Origin: Bacillota bacterium | Lineage (GTDB): Bacteria > Bacillota > Clostridia > Lachnospirales > Lachnospiraceae | Assembly: GCA_023398615.1 (NCBI GenBank) | Contig: JAEWSD010000191.1 | Location: 1 to 33,879 of the forward strand | Reading direction: 5' to 3' | DNA: 33,879 bases | Part shown: in pieces, positions 1 through 7,232 of the stretch | Layout: each line of letters starts with the position of its first letter | Position numbering within the stretch: position 1 is the stretch's first letter | Notes under the pieces: model-generated | What the model was told of the DNA's origin: nothing | Seen by the model: the letters and a program-made list of their open reading frames with translations, nothing else | Databases searched by the model: none | Made by a program: the position numbers and the translations under genes

Positions 1-1130
1 TTAAAATGTGCCTTCAGGGAATTCTCAAACTCCTTCCTGCCGACACTCCCGTCTGTTTCCACAAAAAGGGTAAGGATATCCTTGCCGTTCAGGTGATCAA
101 TCATAATCTGGTATTCACTGCTGGCACCCTCCACCTCATGCAGGAGCGAGTCAATCTGTCCGGGATATATGTTAACCCCTTTTACCTTTACCATGTCATC
201 CGTACGTCCGAGAATGGTATCAATCCTTGGATAATCCAGCCCGCAGGAGCATGCTCCGGGAAGAATCCTGGTCAGGTCATGGGTGCGGTAGCGGATGAGA
301 GGAGCGCCTTCCTTGCGCAGCGTGGTAATTACCAATTCGCCGATCTCACCGTCCGGAAGAACCTCCCCGGTATTCGGGTTGATAATTTCAAAGTACAGGT
401 AATCGTCCCAGTAATGCATTCCGCATTCATAATCGCAGCTCATGCCGATTCCCGGGCCGTATATCTCCGTAAGTCCATAGATATCATATAACTGAACGCC
501 TAATTCCTCGGCGATTCTCTTACGCATCTTTGCGCCCCAGCGTTCGGAACCGATTACCCCTTTTTTCAGGTGGATTTTATCCCTGATGCCTTGCTTTGCG
601 ATTTCTTCGGCAAGCAGCAGGGCGTAGGAGGAAGTTGCGCACAAAACGGTGCTTTTCATATCCATCATCATTTTCAGCTGTTTCTCGGTATTGCCCGGTC
701 CCATAGGAATTACCATTGCGCCCAGCAGCTCCGCGCCGCTCTGGAATCCGATCCCCGCGGTCCACAAGCCGTAGCCCGGTGTGATATGTATTCTGTCCGA
801 ATCCGTGATGCCGGCGGTTTCATAGCAGCGCTTAAACAGTTCCGCCCAGTCATTCACGTCCTTTCTGGTATACGGAATAATGATCGGGACGCCGGTAGTA
901 CCGGAAGAAGAATGGATACGCACGATCTCTTTGTCCGGAACCGCCTGTAAGCCAAGAGGGTATATTTCGCGGAGCTCTTCCTTATTCGTAAACGGAAGTG
1001 TCTCAAAATCTTCCTTGCAGCAGAAGCCGTTCACATCAATTCCCTTCAGTTTATTCTGATAAAAGCTTCCTTCATAATTTGTCAAATACTTTAACTGCTC
1101 CTTAATTCTTTGCAATTGCATATCCTTCAT
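1..1130 (-). CDS. paaK: Phenylacetate-CoA ligase family protein, C-terminus cut by window edge
   Basis: This is an AMP-forming aryl-acid:CoA ligase of the adenylate-forming (ANL) superfamily, linking an arylacetate to CoA using ATP. About 376 residues are present and the last roughly 50 of the family's usual 430 are beyond the left edge. Reading the minus strand shows the phosphate-binding loop SSSGTTGVP near residue 72, the adenylate motif YGLTEIYGPG, and GRTDDMVKVKGVNIYP ahead of the C-terminal domain. The start at 1130 is chosen because its ATG overlaps the stop of iorB as ATGA and is preceded by AGGAGGG about 8 bases upstream. Co-transcription with iorAB suggests it works on the arylacetates or arylacetyl-CoAs made by that enzyme; whether it runs toward CoA ester or toward ATP in the cell cannot be read from sequence. 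Confidence 0.93.
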   Translation of the reverse strand, partial: MKDMQLQRIKEQLKYLTNYEGSFYQNKLKGIDVNGFCCKEDFETLPFTNKEELREIYPLGLQAVPDKEIVRIHSSSGTTGVPIIIPYTRKDVNDWAELFKRCYETAGITDSDRIHITPGYGLWTAGIGFQSGAELLGAMVIPMGPGNTEKQLKMMMDMKSTVLCATSSYALLLAEEIAKQGIRDKIHLKKGVIGSERWGAKMRKRIAEELGVQLYDIYGLTEIYGPGIGMSCDYECGMHYWDDYLYFEIINPNTGEVLPDGEIGELVITTLRKEGAPLIRYRTHDLTRILPGACSCGLDYPRIDTILGRTDDMVKVKGVNIYPGQIDSLLHEVEGASSEYQIMIDHLNGKDILTLFVETDGSVGRKEFENSLKAHF

Positions 1131-1714
1131 TTGTTTTTCCCTCCTGCGGCACCCAGGTTCAGAGCCTTTAGATTCATCTCAATAAATTTGCCGGGCAGCA
1201 ATCTGTTAATCGTATCTTCAAAATCCTTGCGGGTGATATCCAGAACCTTTGCTTCTCCTGCGGCGCCAAGCAGGGCCACATTGGCAACCTTGCTGCTGCC
1301 GCATTGGTTACAGATATCTTCCGTGTCAATGATTACAAGGTTTTTTACTTTGTCTTTCAGAAAAGCAAGCATTTCCCTGCTCTCGTATGTGTTGCCGGAC
1401 AGGGCGGAGGTAACCGGCATGACGGCCTTGCTGCTTACGATCAGCATACCGTTATCCTTCAAAAAGGGCAGTGCCCTTACCGCTTCGGCGGGCTCAAAGC
1501 CGATGATAAGATCGGCAGTTCGATAAGGTATGAGAGGAGAATAGATTCCCTTGCCGATACGGACATGACTTACGACACTCCCGCCGCGTTGTGCCATTCC
1601 TATTGTTTCTGTAGTGAGTGCGTGGAGGCCTTTATCCATAGCCGCCTGTGCGATCAGCTTCGAGGCAAGGATGGTTCCCTGACCGCCTACTCCGATTAAT
1701 AAACAGTTTTTCAT
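1127..1714 (-). CDS. iorB: Indolepyruvate:ferredoxin oxidoreductase, beta subunit
   Basis: This is the gamma-type (pyruvate/ketoisovalerate oxidoreductase) subunit that pairs with IorA in oxidative decarboxylation of arylpyruvates. The 195-residue protein begins MKNCLLIGVGGQGTI, the characteristic glycine-rich opening, followed by ASKLIAQAA and TTETIGMAQRGGSVVSHVR, both typical of this family. A longer reading frame reaches 1777, but those 21 extra residues lie inside the iorA C-terminus. The ATG at 1714 overlaps the iorA stop as ATGA, has a GGAGG-like sequence just upstream, and gives the family N-terminus. The same ATGA overlap joins it to paaK, so the three genes are probably translationally coupled. 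Confidence 0.95.
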   Translation of the reverse strand: MKNCLLIGVGGQGTILASKLIAQAAMDKGLHALTTETIGMAQRGGSVVSHVRIGKGIYSPLIPYRTADLIIGFEPAEAVRALPFLKDNGMLIVSSKAVMPVTSALSGNTYESREMLAFLKDKVKNLVIIDTEDICNQCGSSKVANVALLGAAGEAKVLDITRKDFEDTINRLLPGKFIEMNLKALNLGAAGGKNK

Positions 1715-3504
1715 TGTGCGGAACCTCCTATCGCATGAAACGGACAGACCTGTACACAGAGAGAACAGCCGTTGCATAATGCCGTATCAATCGTTATATA
1801 TCCGTTGTCAGGGACAATTGCGGGGCAGCCGAGCTCCTTTATACAGCGTTTGCAGTTTGTACATTTCTCTTCATTAATCTGACAGGCTGCTTCCGGGTTG
1901 GTAATCTGGATACAGGGCGCTTCAAAAATAACGGCCGATACTCCCTTCACTTCGGCCGCCCTGGTAACGGCATCTTCGGCAGAATTTAAATAAAGCGGGT
2001 TCACCCTTTCGATATGCTTCACTCCGATTGCTGTGAGTATATCAGGAATGCTGATCTTTTCAGTAAGATTACCCATCATTGTCCTGCCGGTACCGGGATG
2101 CGGCTGGTTGCCTGTCATGGCGGTAGTTGAGTTATCCAGCACGATCAGGACGATATCCGTATTATTATAGACGGCATTGATAACGCCGGGAATTCCGGTA
2201 TGGAAGAAGGTAGAGTCACCGATAAAGGCGAAATTTACCGTGTCCGGCTCTGCTCTGTGAAGCCCTTGTGCGATCGTAATGCCGGCTCCCATGCAAAGGC
2301 AGGTATCTACCATATCCAGCGGCTTTGCATTACCGAGGGTATAACAGCCGATATCTCCCGAGAATACGCATTTTTTTCCTTTCATTGCCTGTTTTACCGC
2401 ATAGAAGGAAGCCCGGTGGGGACATCCGGCACAAAGGACGGGAGGACGAACGGGCAGAGGCAGGGGACATTCCTCAGGCGCCTGTTTTTCGTAAGGCAGC
2501 TGCAGGAATTCACCGATCGCATTTGTCACTGCGGAAACCGTATTTTCTCCTGCAGAAGGCATATCTTTGGTAAGCTTTCCCCTGATCTTCACAGAAAGTC
2601 CATACTTGCCGCACAGATATATCAATTCCTTTTCTATGTACGGAGACAGCTCCTCAATAACAAGAACCTCGTCCAGGCCATTCAGGAATTCCAGTGCAAG
2701 CTTTTCGGGAAACGGATAAGGTGTGGCCGTCTTCATTAACCTGCAGGAACCGTTTAACAGGGAAAGTGCTTCCCTGGTGTAGGCATAGCTGACTCCGCCG
2801 GCTGCAATACCTTTCTTTCCGGTTCCGGTCACCACATTTAACGGATAGGATGAAAAGTCCTCGGAAACGACAGGGTCACGATCCTCAATTTCCTTATGAC
2901 GCTGATAGGAAAGGCGCGGAAAGATAACCCATTTGGAATCTTTTACGAAGCCTTCCGCCTTACTGTCACGGCGGTTTTCCTTAAGCGGAATGGATTCATT
3001 GGCATGGCATACCCTGGTAGTGGGGCGGAAGATTACCGGCGTATGATATTTTTCGGAATAATCGAAAGCATCATGGATCATCTCATAGGCTTCCATCGGG
3101 GAGGAGGGATCGAAAACCGGTATTTTTGAGAATATGCCGAACTGCCTGGTATCCTGCTCCGTTTGCGAGGATATCGGGCCAGGATCGTCGGCGACAACGA
3201 CTACCATTCCTCCCTTTATTCCTATATAGGAAAGGCTCATGATCGGGTCGGATGCAACATTTAGTCCCACCTGTTTCATGGTAACCATAGTCCGGATTCC
3301 GGCATAGGCCGCCCCGGCAGCCACCTCCAGGGCCGATTTCTCATTTACCGACCATTCGACATAGATATCTCCCGGATTTCTCTTTGCTACCGTTTCCAGA
3401 ATCTCAGATGAGGGAGTTCCGGGATATCCGGTAACAACGCCGACGCCTGCCTGTATGGCGCCCAGTGCGATTGCCTGGTTGCCCATTAATAATTCCTGTG
3501 TCAT
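1711..3504 (-). CDS. iorA: Indolepyruvate:ferredoxin oxidoreductase, alpha subunit
   Basis: Together with IorB this enzyme converts indolepyruvate, phenylpyruvate or hydroxyphenylpyruvate plus CoA to the arylacetyl-CoA and CO2, reducing ferredoxin. The 597-residue length is normal. In order there is an N-terminal pyrimidine-binding-type domain (GYPGTPSSEI near residue 28), a central domain, a thiamine-diphosphate-binding domain with a GDS...NN signature near residues 427-450, and two C-terminal ferredoxin-type cysteine clusters (CTNCKRC near 547, CNGCSLC near 576). The enzyme is cytoplasmic and oxygen-sensitive in known relatives, which fits an anaerobe. It is first in the iorA-iorB-paaK operon, about 77 bases downstream of a consensus promoter start. 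The ribosome binding site (GAGG 8 bases before ATG) is moderate. Confidence 0.96.
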   Translation of the reverse strand: MTQELLMGNQAIALGAIQAGVGVVTGYPGTPSSEILETVAKRNPGDIYVEWSVNEKSALEVAAGAAYAGIRTMVTMKQVGLNVASDPIMSLSYIGIKGGMVVVVADDPGPISSQTEQDTRQFGIFSKIPVFDPSSPMEAYEMIHDAFDYSEKYHTPVIFRPTTRVCHANESIPLKENRRDSKAEGFVKDSKWVIFPRLSYQRHKEIEDRDPVVSEDFSSYPLNVVTGTGKKGIAAGGVSYAYTREALSLLNGSCRLMKTATPYPFPEKLALEFLNGLDEVLVIEELSPYIEKELIYLCGKYGLSVKIRGKLTKDMPSAGENTVSAVTNAIGEFLQLPYEKQAPEECPLPLPVRPPVLCAGCPHRASFYAVKQAMKGKKCVFSGDIGCYTLGNAKPLDMVDTCLCMGAGITIAQGLHRAEPDTVNFAFIGDSTFFHTGIPGVINAVYNNTDIVLIVLDNSTTAMTGNQPHPGTGRTMMGNLTEKISIPDILTAIGVKHIERVNPLYLNSAEDAVTRAAEVKGVSAVIFEAPCIQITNPEAACQINEEKCTNCKRCIKELGCPAIVPDNGYITIDTALCNGCSLCVQVCPFHAIGGSAQ

Positions 3505-3568
3505 ATCTGTTAACCTCGTATTTCGTGGAATAATGCCATTTACCAGGATTTTAGACTGTTGAATGACA

Positions 3569-3581
3569 AATTATGATAATT
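3569..3581. promoter_or_regulatory. Palindrome at the predicted iorA transcription start, possible operator
   Basis: AATTAT-G-ATAATT is a perfect 6+6 palindrome with a one-base centre lying exactly where transcription from the consensus promoter should begin. A repressor bound here would block initiation. No regulator gene is adjacent, and AT-rich palindromes occur by chance, so this is a candidate only. Confidence 0.35.
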
Positions 3582-3587
3582 ACAAAA

Positions 3588-3616
3588 ATTATATAACTCG
3601 GCACAGGCACTGTCAA
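3588..3616 (-). promoter_or_regulatory. Sigma-A promoter of iorAB-paaK
   Basis: On the minus strand TTGACA (3616-3611) and TATAAT (3593-3588) are separated by exactly 17 bases, a perfect vegetative promoter. Transcription would start near 3581, inside the palindrome at 3569-3581. Confidence 0.85.
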
Positions 3617-3628
3617 GAAATAAGGGAT

Positions 3629-3784
3629 AATTTGATGTTACAGTTCAGATATGGTACCGCGACGTGTTTTTTGTGAGTGGAGCGAAGCGGAAGTTACAGA
3701 AAACCCGAGACATGTGTGCGCGAAATTAATTTCTGCGCATAATCGTTACAGTTTAGCCGCAAGGCTGAGCTGTAACAATTTGAT
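3629..3784. mobile_element. MITE-like element with inverted ends and 8-bp direct repeats
   Basis: A 140-bp body (3637-3776) begins GTTACAGTTCAG and ends with CTGAGCTGTAAC, which are 12-base inverted ends differing at one position. It is immediately flanked on both sides by AATTTGAT (3629-3636 and 3777-3784), as expected of a target-site duplication. The right part holds a hairpin (3745-3776) with 14-base arms and a GCAA loop, and a 12-base palindrome at 3722-3733. There is no coding capacity. The sequence right of the second direct repeat (GTTATGTTCAGG) again resembles the element end, so a tandem or nested arrangement is also possible. Confidence 0.55.
3745..3776. repeat. Hairpin with GCAA tetraloop inside the MITE-like element
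   Basis: Arms GTTACAGTTTAGCC and GGCTGAGCTGTAAC pair at 12 of 14 positions by Watson-Crick rules, and the two others can form G-U pairs in RNA. The four-base loop is GCAA, a GNRA-type loop. There is no downstream T-run, so it is not a standard intrinsic terminator. Confidence 0.7.
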
Positions 3785-3874
3785 GTTATGTTCAGGGCTG
3801 AGATAAAAATTTTTTTGCCAAAAGGTTTTTTTAATTATTTAAAAAATAATATGTTAATTGTTAGTGAAATGTGT

Positions 3875-3880
3875 TAAAAT
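3875..3880 (+). promoter_or_regulatory. Possible extended -10 promoter element for the deacetylase gene
   Basis: TGTTAAAAT supplies a TGn-extended -10 box 33 bases before the start codon. The only -35 candidate, ATGTTA 18 bases upstream, is weak. Confidence 0.4.
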
Positions 3881-3913
3881 ATTCTGAAGAGTATATGTTA
3901 AGGAGACATTAAT

Positions 3914-5008
3914 TTGGACAAGGATAAATCAATAAATAATCCGGATTCCCTTACAGCCAGGCGAAAACGCATAAAACGGATGAAGATATGCATTGTTGCA
4001 TTGGTTTTAGCCTTGCTGATTCTGCCTGTTATATTATGTATTATTTTGTTTTTTAAGATGAATTCCCTGCAAAAGCAAGTTGATATATTGATGATAGCTC
4101 ACTATGACGTAACCTATGATGAAATGAGCCGTAAGAATGATGACAGTGTTGTCTATGCCGCCGTCACGGACGATTACGGAACTTTAGAATCTGCCGAAGA
4201 TAATCCGGGGAAGGAAGACGGACGGGCAAAAGAGGATATTTCGGCTTCAGCCGGTGATCATGAGACGGAAGATACAAAGGACGGTACCGCTTTAACAGAT
4301 ACGGAGAGCACGGATGGAGCGGCAGATAAGCTTCCCGGGGTCAAAACCGGCAATAAGCAGAGATTTTTGAACAAAAAGGTTTACCTCACCTTTGATGACG
4401 GACCCAGTAATTATACGGATGATATATTGGATATATTGGCGGAATATAATGTGAAGGCTACTTTTTTTGTAATCGGTAAGACGGATGATTTTTCAAAAGA
4501 AATGTATAAAAGAATAGTTGAGGAAGGACATACCCTGGGAATGCATTCCTATTCGCATAAGTATGATTACATATATAATTCTTTGGAAGATTTCGATAAA
4601 GACTTTACAAAGCTCAGGGATTTGTTATATGATACTACTGGATACCTGCCTACCCTGTACCGTTTTCCGGGAGGCAGCTGCAATAATGTAAGTAATGTGG
4701 ATATATCTTCTTTAATAAAGTATTTAAACGATAAATCCGTTACATATTTTGACTGGAACGTTGATAACGGCGATGCGACAGGTAAAAACCTGACTCAAAA
4801 GACATTATATGATAACGTTATTGATGGTGTGGAGAAACACACAACTTCGGTCGTTTTAATGCATGATACGGACAGAAAGGTGAATACGGTAAAGGTTTTA
4901 AAGCGCGTATTGCGGACCTTGACAGAGGAAGGCGCTTCCGTATTGCCTATAAGCGAGGATACTACTCCGGTACAACAAGTAAAGTTTGATTCTTTTGGAC
5001 AAAAATAA
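3914..5008 (+). CDS. Membrane-anchored polysaccharide (peptidoglycan) deacetylase, NodB family
   Basis: This carbohydrate esterase 4 protein probably removes acetyl groups from peptidoglycan N-acetylglucosamine outside the membrane. The 364 residues comprise a basic N-terminus, one transmembrane anchor (about 24-47), an acidic Asp/Glu/Ser/Thr-rich spacer (about 70-140), and a complete NodB domain. Catalytic motifs are intact: TFDDGP (159-164), HSYSH with metal-binding H211 and H215, YRFPGG, DWNVDNGDA and VLMHD. The start is TTG, chosen because AAGGAG lies eight bases upstream and no in-frame ATG precedes the anchor. It opens the long plus-strand gene run, and the bactofilin gene follows after 30 bases with no terminator. 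The exact polymer substrate is inferred from the family, not seen. Confidence 0.9.
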   Translation: MDKDKSINNPDSLTARRKRIKRMKICIVALVLALLILPVILCIILFFKMNSLQKQVDILMIAHYDVTYDEMSRKNDDSVVYAAVTDDYGTLESAEDNPGKEDGRAKEDISASAGDHETEDTKDGTALTDTESTDGAADKLPGVKTGNKQRFLNKKVYLTFDDGPSNYTDDILDILAEYNVKATFFVIGKTDDFSKEMYKRIVEEGHTLGMHSYSHKYDYIYNSLEDFDKDFTKLRDLLYDTTGYLPTLYRFPGGSCNNVSNVDISSLIKYLNDKSVTYFDWNVDNGDATGKNLTQKTLYDNVIDGVEKHTTSVVLMHDTDRKVNTVKVLKRVLRTLTEEGASVLPISEDTTPVQQVKFDSFGQK

Positions 5009-5038
5009 AAAATTAGGAATAATACAGGAGGATAACAA

Positions 5039-5851
5039 ATGGGTTTTTTTAAGGAATTCAAGGATGATTTATCACAGGCAGTGAATGAATTACTTCCGGA
5101 AGATACGTTAGATGACAATCTGGTTGTTAATACTTTAGAGGACAGGTCCGAGGATGAAAATACCGAAAATGAGGAGGAAGAAACTATGACTGTAGAATTT
5201 GAAGATGATAATGTGGATATGGATATCCTTGATGCTATCCTGAATCCGGAGGAGGATGCCGGAACGGATGAAGAGGATGCCGTTGATATTGTCACGGAGG
5301 CGGACGAGGAAGCTGCGGCAGGCGATGAAGAGGCTGCGGATGAGAAGGTTGCGGATGAAGCCGCTGAAAACGAAGAGGAGCCGGCTGCGGCACTTGCGAC
5401 GAACAAGGCGGATGAAGTCACGGTGATTACAAAAGGTACCGTAATTAACGGTAGTATCAGTGCGGATGGTTCTTTGGAGGTAATGGGAACAATTAACGGC
5501 GATGTCGTATGCCAGGGCAAGCTTTCCATCATAGGAAAGGTTACCGGCAACAGTATGGCGTCCGAAGTATATGTGGGCACGAAACGTTTGGAAGGAAGCA
5601 TAAGCAGTGAAGGCAGTGTTAAAATCGGTTTAGGCTCCGTAGTGATCGGTGATGTTACCGCTTCCTCGGCCGTAATAGCAGGTGCGGTAAAGGGAGAAAT
5701 TGATGTCAACGGACCGATCGTTATCGATTCATCTGCGGTAATAAAGGGGAATATCAAAGCCCAGTCGATTCAGATCAATAACGGTGCGGTAATCGAAGGC
5801 TTTTGCTCTCTGTCCTATGCATCAATAGATATCGATAATATATTTGAATAA
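5039..5851 (+). CDS. Bactofilin-family polymer-forming protein with long acidic N-terminus
   Basis: Bactofilins are cytoskeletal proteins that polymerise without nucleotides and often localise cell-wall enzymes. The C-terminal half (about 126-245) is a beta-helix of short repeats (VINGSISADGSLEVMGTING, then GDVTASSAVIAGAVKGEIDV) typical of the family. The first 125 residues are unusually acidic, dominated by Glu, Asp and Ala, probably disordered. The start follows AGGAGG seven bases upstream. Bactofilin next to an envelope-acting enzyme is a recurring theme, and here a peptidoglycan deacetylase lies 30 bases upstream, so this protein may position it. The gene ends 18 bases before pyrH, in the place where many Firmicutes have rpsB-tsf. 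Confidence 0.88.
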   Translation: MGFFKEFKDDLSQAVNELLPEDTLDDNLVVNTLEDRSEDENTENEEEETMTVEFEDDNVDMDILDAILNPEEDAGTDEEDAVDIVTEADEEAAAGDEEAADEKVADEAAENEEEPAAALATNKADEVTVITKGTVINGSISADGSLEVMGTINGDVVCQGKLSIIGKVTGNSMASEVYVGTKRLEGSISSEGSVKIGLGSVVIGDVTASSAVIAGAVKGEIDVNGPIVIDSSAVIKGNIKAQSIQINNGAVIEGFCSLSYASIDIDNIFE

Positions 5852-5869
5852 TCGGAGGCTTTAAGTTAA

Positions 5870-6574
5870 ATGAATTGTTATAAGAGAGTACTGTTAAAGC
5901 TCAGTGGGGAAGCTCTGGCGGGTGAAAAAAAAACCGGTTTTGATGAGGCTACCTGTATTTCTGTTGCAAAGCAGGTAAAGCAGTTGGTGGAGGATGGAAT
6001 TGAGGTCGGCGTGGTAATCGGGGGCGGAAACTTTTGGAGAGGCAGGACCAGCGAAACCATTGACCGGACAAAAGCGGATCAGATCGGAATGCTTGCTACG
6101 GTCATGAACTGCATCTATGTATCGGAGATATTTCGGTTCGCGGGTATGGACACCCAGGTACTTACTCCCTTTGAATGCGGCAGTATGACAAAGCTCTTCT
6201 CAAAGGACCGTGCAAATAAGTACTTTAAAAAAGGAATAGTCGTATTCCTGGCAGGGGGTACCGGACATCCTTATTTTTCTACCGATACCGGAGTGGTTCT
6301 TCGTGCCGTGGAGCTGGATGCGGACGTAATTCTTATGGCAAAGGCGGTTGACGGAGTTTATGACAGTGATCCGAAAAAAAATCCGGAGGCAAGGAAGTTT
6401 GATGAGATTACCCTGCAGGAAGCTTTGGACCGCAAGCTGTCCGTAATGGATCTCTCGGCCACGGTACTTAGCATGGAGAATAAAATGCCGATACTGGTAT
6501 TTGCGCTTGAGGAAGAAAGCAGTATTGTAAAAGCGGTTAGCGGCAGCTTTAACGGCACCAGGGTAACCGTTTAA
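5870..6574 (+). CDS. pyrH: UMP kinase
   Basis: Bacterial UMP kinase phosphorylates UMP to UDP using ATP in pyrimidine nucleotide synthesis, working as a hexamer of the amino-acid-kinase fold. The 234-residue length is typical. Visible signatures are KLSGEAL at the N-terminus, GGGNFWRGR, DRTKADQIGMLATVMN, GGTGHPYFSTDTG and MAKAVDGVYDSDPKKNP. A GGAGG sequence precedes the ATG. It begins the conserved pyrH-frr-uppS-cdsA-dxr-rseP block, and frr follows after 25 bases. No unusual residues were seen. Confidence 0.97.
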   Translation: MNCYKRVLLKLSGEALAGEKKTGFDEATCISVAKQVKQLVEDGIEVGVVIGGGNFWRGRTSETIDRTKADQIGMLATVMNCIYVSEIFRFAGMDTQVLTPFECGSMTKLFSKDRANKYFKKGIVVFLAGGTGHPYFSTDTGVVLRAVELDADVILMAKAVDGVYDSDPKKNPEARKFDEITLQEALDRKLSVMDLSATVLSMENKMPILVFALEEESSIVKAVSGSFNGTRVTV

Positions 6575-6599
6575 TAATAGATAATTGGAGGAAGATAAT

Positions 6600-7154
6600 A
6601 TGGATGAAAGAATTACACCATACGAAAGTAAAATGGAAAAATCACTTAATAATTTAAAGGAAGAATTTATATCCATCCGTGCCGGAAGAGCAAACCCCCA
6701 TCTGTTGGATAAACTTAAAGTTGATTATTACGGAACTCCTTCTCCTCTGCAGTCGGTAGCCAATATTTCCGTGCCGGAACCAAGAGTAATTCAGATTCAG
6801 CCCTGGGAAAGCAAGCTGATTAAGGATATCGAGAAGGTTATATTAGCCTCCGATTTAGGCCTGAATCCAAGCAATGACGGTAAAGTTATACGCCTGGTAT
6901 TTCCGGAATTAACGGAAGAAAGAAGAAAAGAACTTGTAAAAGATGTTAAGAAGAAAGCTGAAAATGCAAAGGTTGCAATACGCAATATCAGAAGGGATGC
7001 CAATGATGCTTTCAAGAAATTAGGCAAGAGCAGCGACGTATCCGAGGATGAACTTAAGCTGTTGGAGGATAACATTCAAAAGCTTACGGATAAATATATA
7101 GATGAAGTCGATAAAGTTACGGAAGCTAAATCAAAGGAAATCCTTACTGTATAA
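6600..7154 (+). CDS. frr: Ribosome recycling factor
   Basis: RRF works with EF-G to split post-termination ribosomes. The 184-residue protein has the family signatures RAGRANPHLLDKLKVDYYG, PLQSVANISVPEPR and the C-terminal helix with RKELVKDVKKKAENAKVAIRN. A frame extending to a TTG at 6585 exists, but that TTG overlaps the GGAGG ribosome binding site, and MDERITPYESKM from 6600 matches the family N-terminus. It lies between pyrH and uppS as in most Firmicutes. Confidence 0.97.
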   Translation: MDERITPYESKMEKSLNNLKEEFISIRAGRANPHLLDKLKVDYYGTPSPLQSVANISVPEPRVIQIQPWESKLIKDIEKVILASDLGLNPSNDGKVIRLVFPELTEERRKELVKDVKKKAENAKVAIRNIRRDANDAFKKLGKSSDVSEDELKLLEDNIQKLTDKYIDEVDKVTEAKSKEILTV

Positions 7155-7168
7155 AATGGGAAAAATGA

Positions 7169-7201
7169 GGACGTGTTTTGCCGATGAGCCAAAATACGTC
7201 C
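7169..7201 (+). promoter_or_regulatory. Stable hairpin between frr and uppS
   Basis: GGACGTGTTTTG and CAAAATACGTCC pair over 12 positions with one G-U pair and a nine-base loop. A short T-poor tail (TATTTAG) follows, so it is a poor terminator and more likely an attenuator, mRNA-processing or stabilising structure in the 78-base gap before uppS. Confidence 0.55.
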
Positions 7202-7232
7202 TATTTAGTAATTAATAAATTTGGAGGCCGCT

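Noticed and set aside
6..950. Plus-strand frames opposite paaK
   Set aside because: They are antisense shadows; the minus strand shows a continuous, motif-complete ligase.
4795..5757. A 320-residue open frame on the minus strand opposite the bactofilin gene
   Set aside because: Its translation is Ser/Ala/Thr low-complexity, as expected from the reverse of an acidic coding region. It has no recognisable domain, and the plus-strand genes are clear.
7221..7232. Upstream TTG starts for uppS, and similarly for frr, dxr, amtB and the PilZ gene
   Set aside because: In each case the TTG falls within or just upstream of the ribosome binding site, and the downstream ATG gives the family N-terminus.
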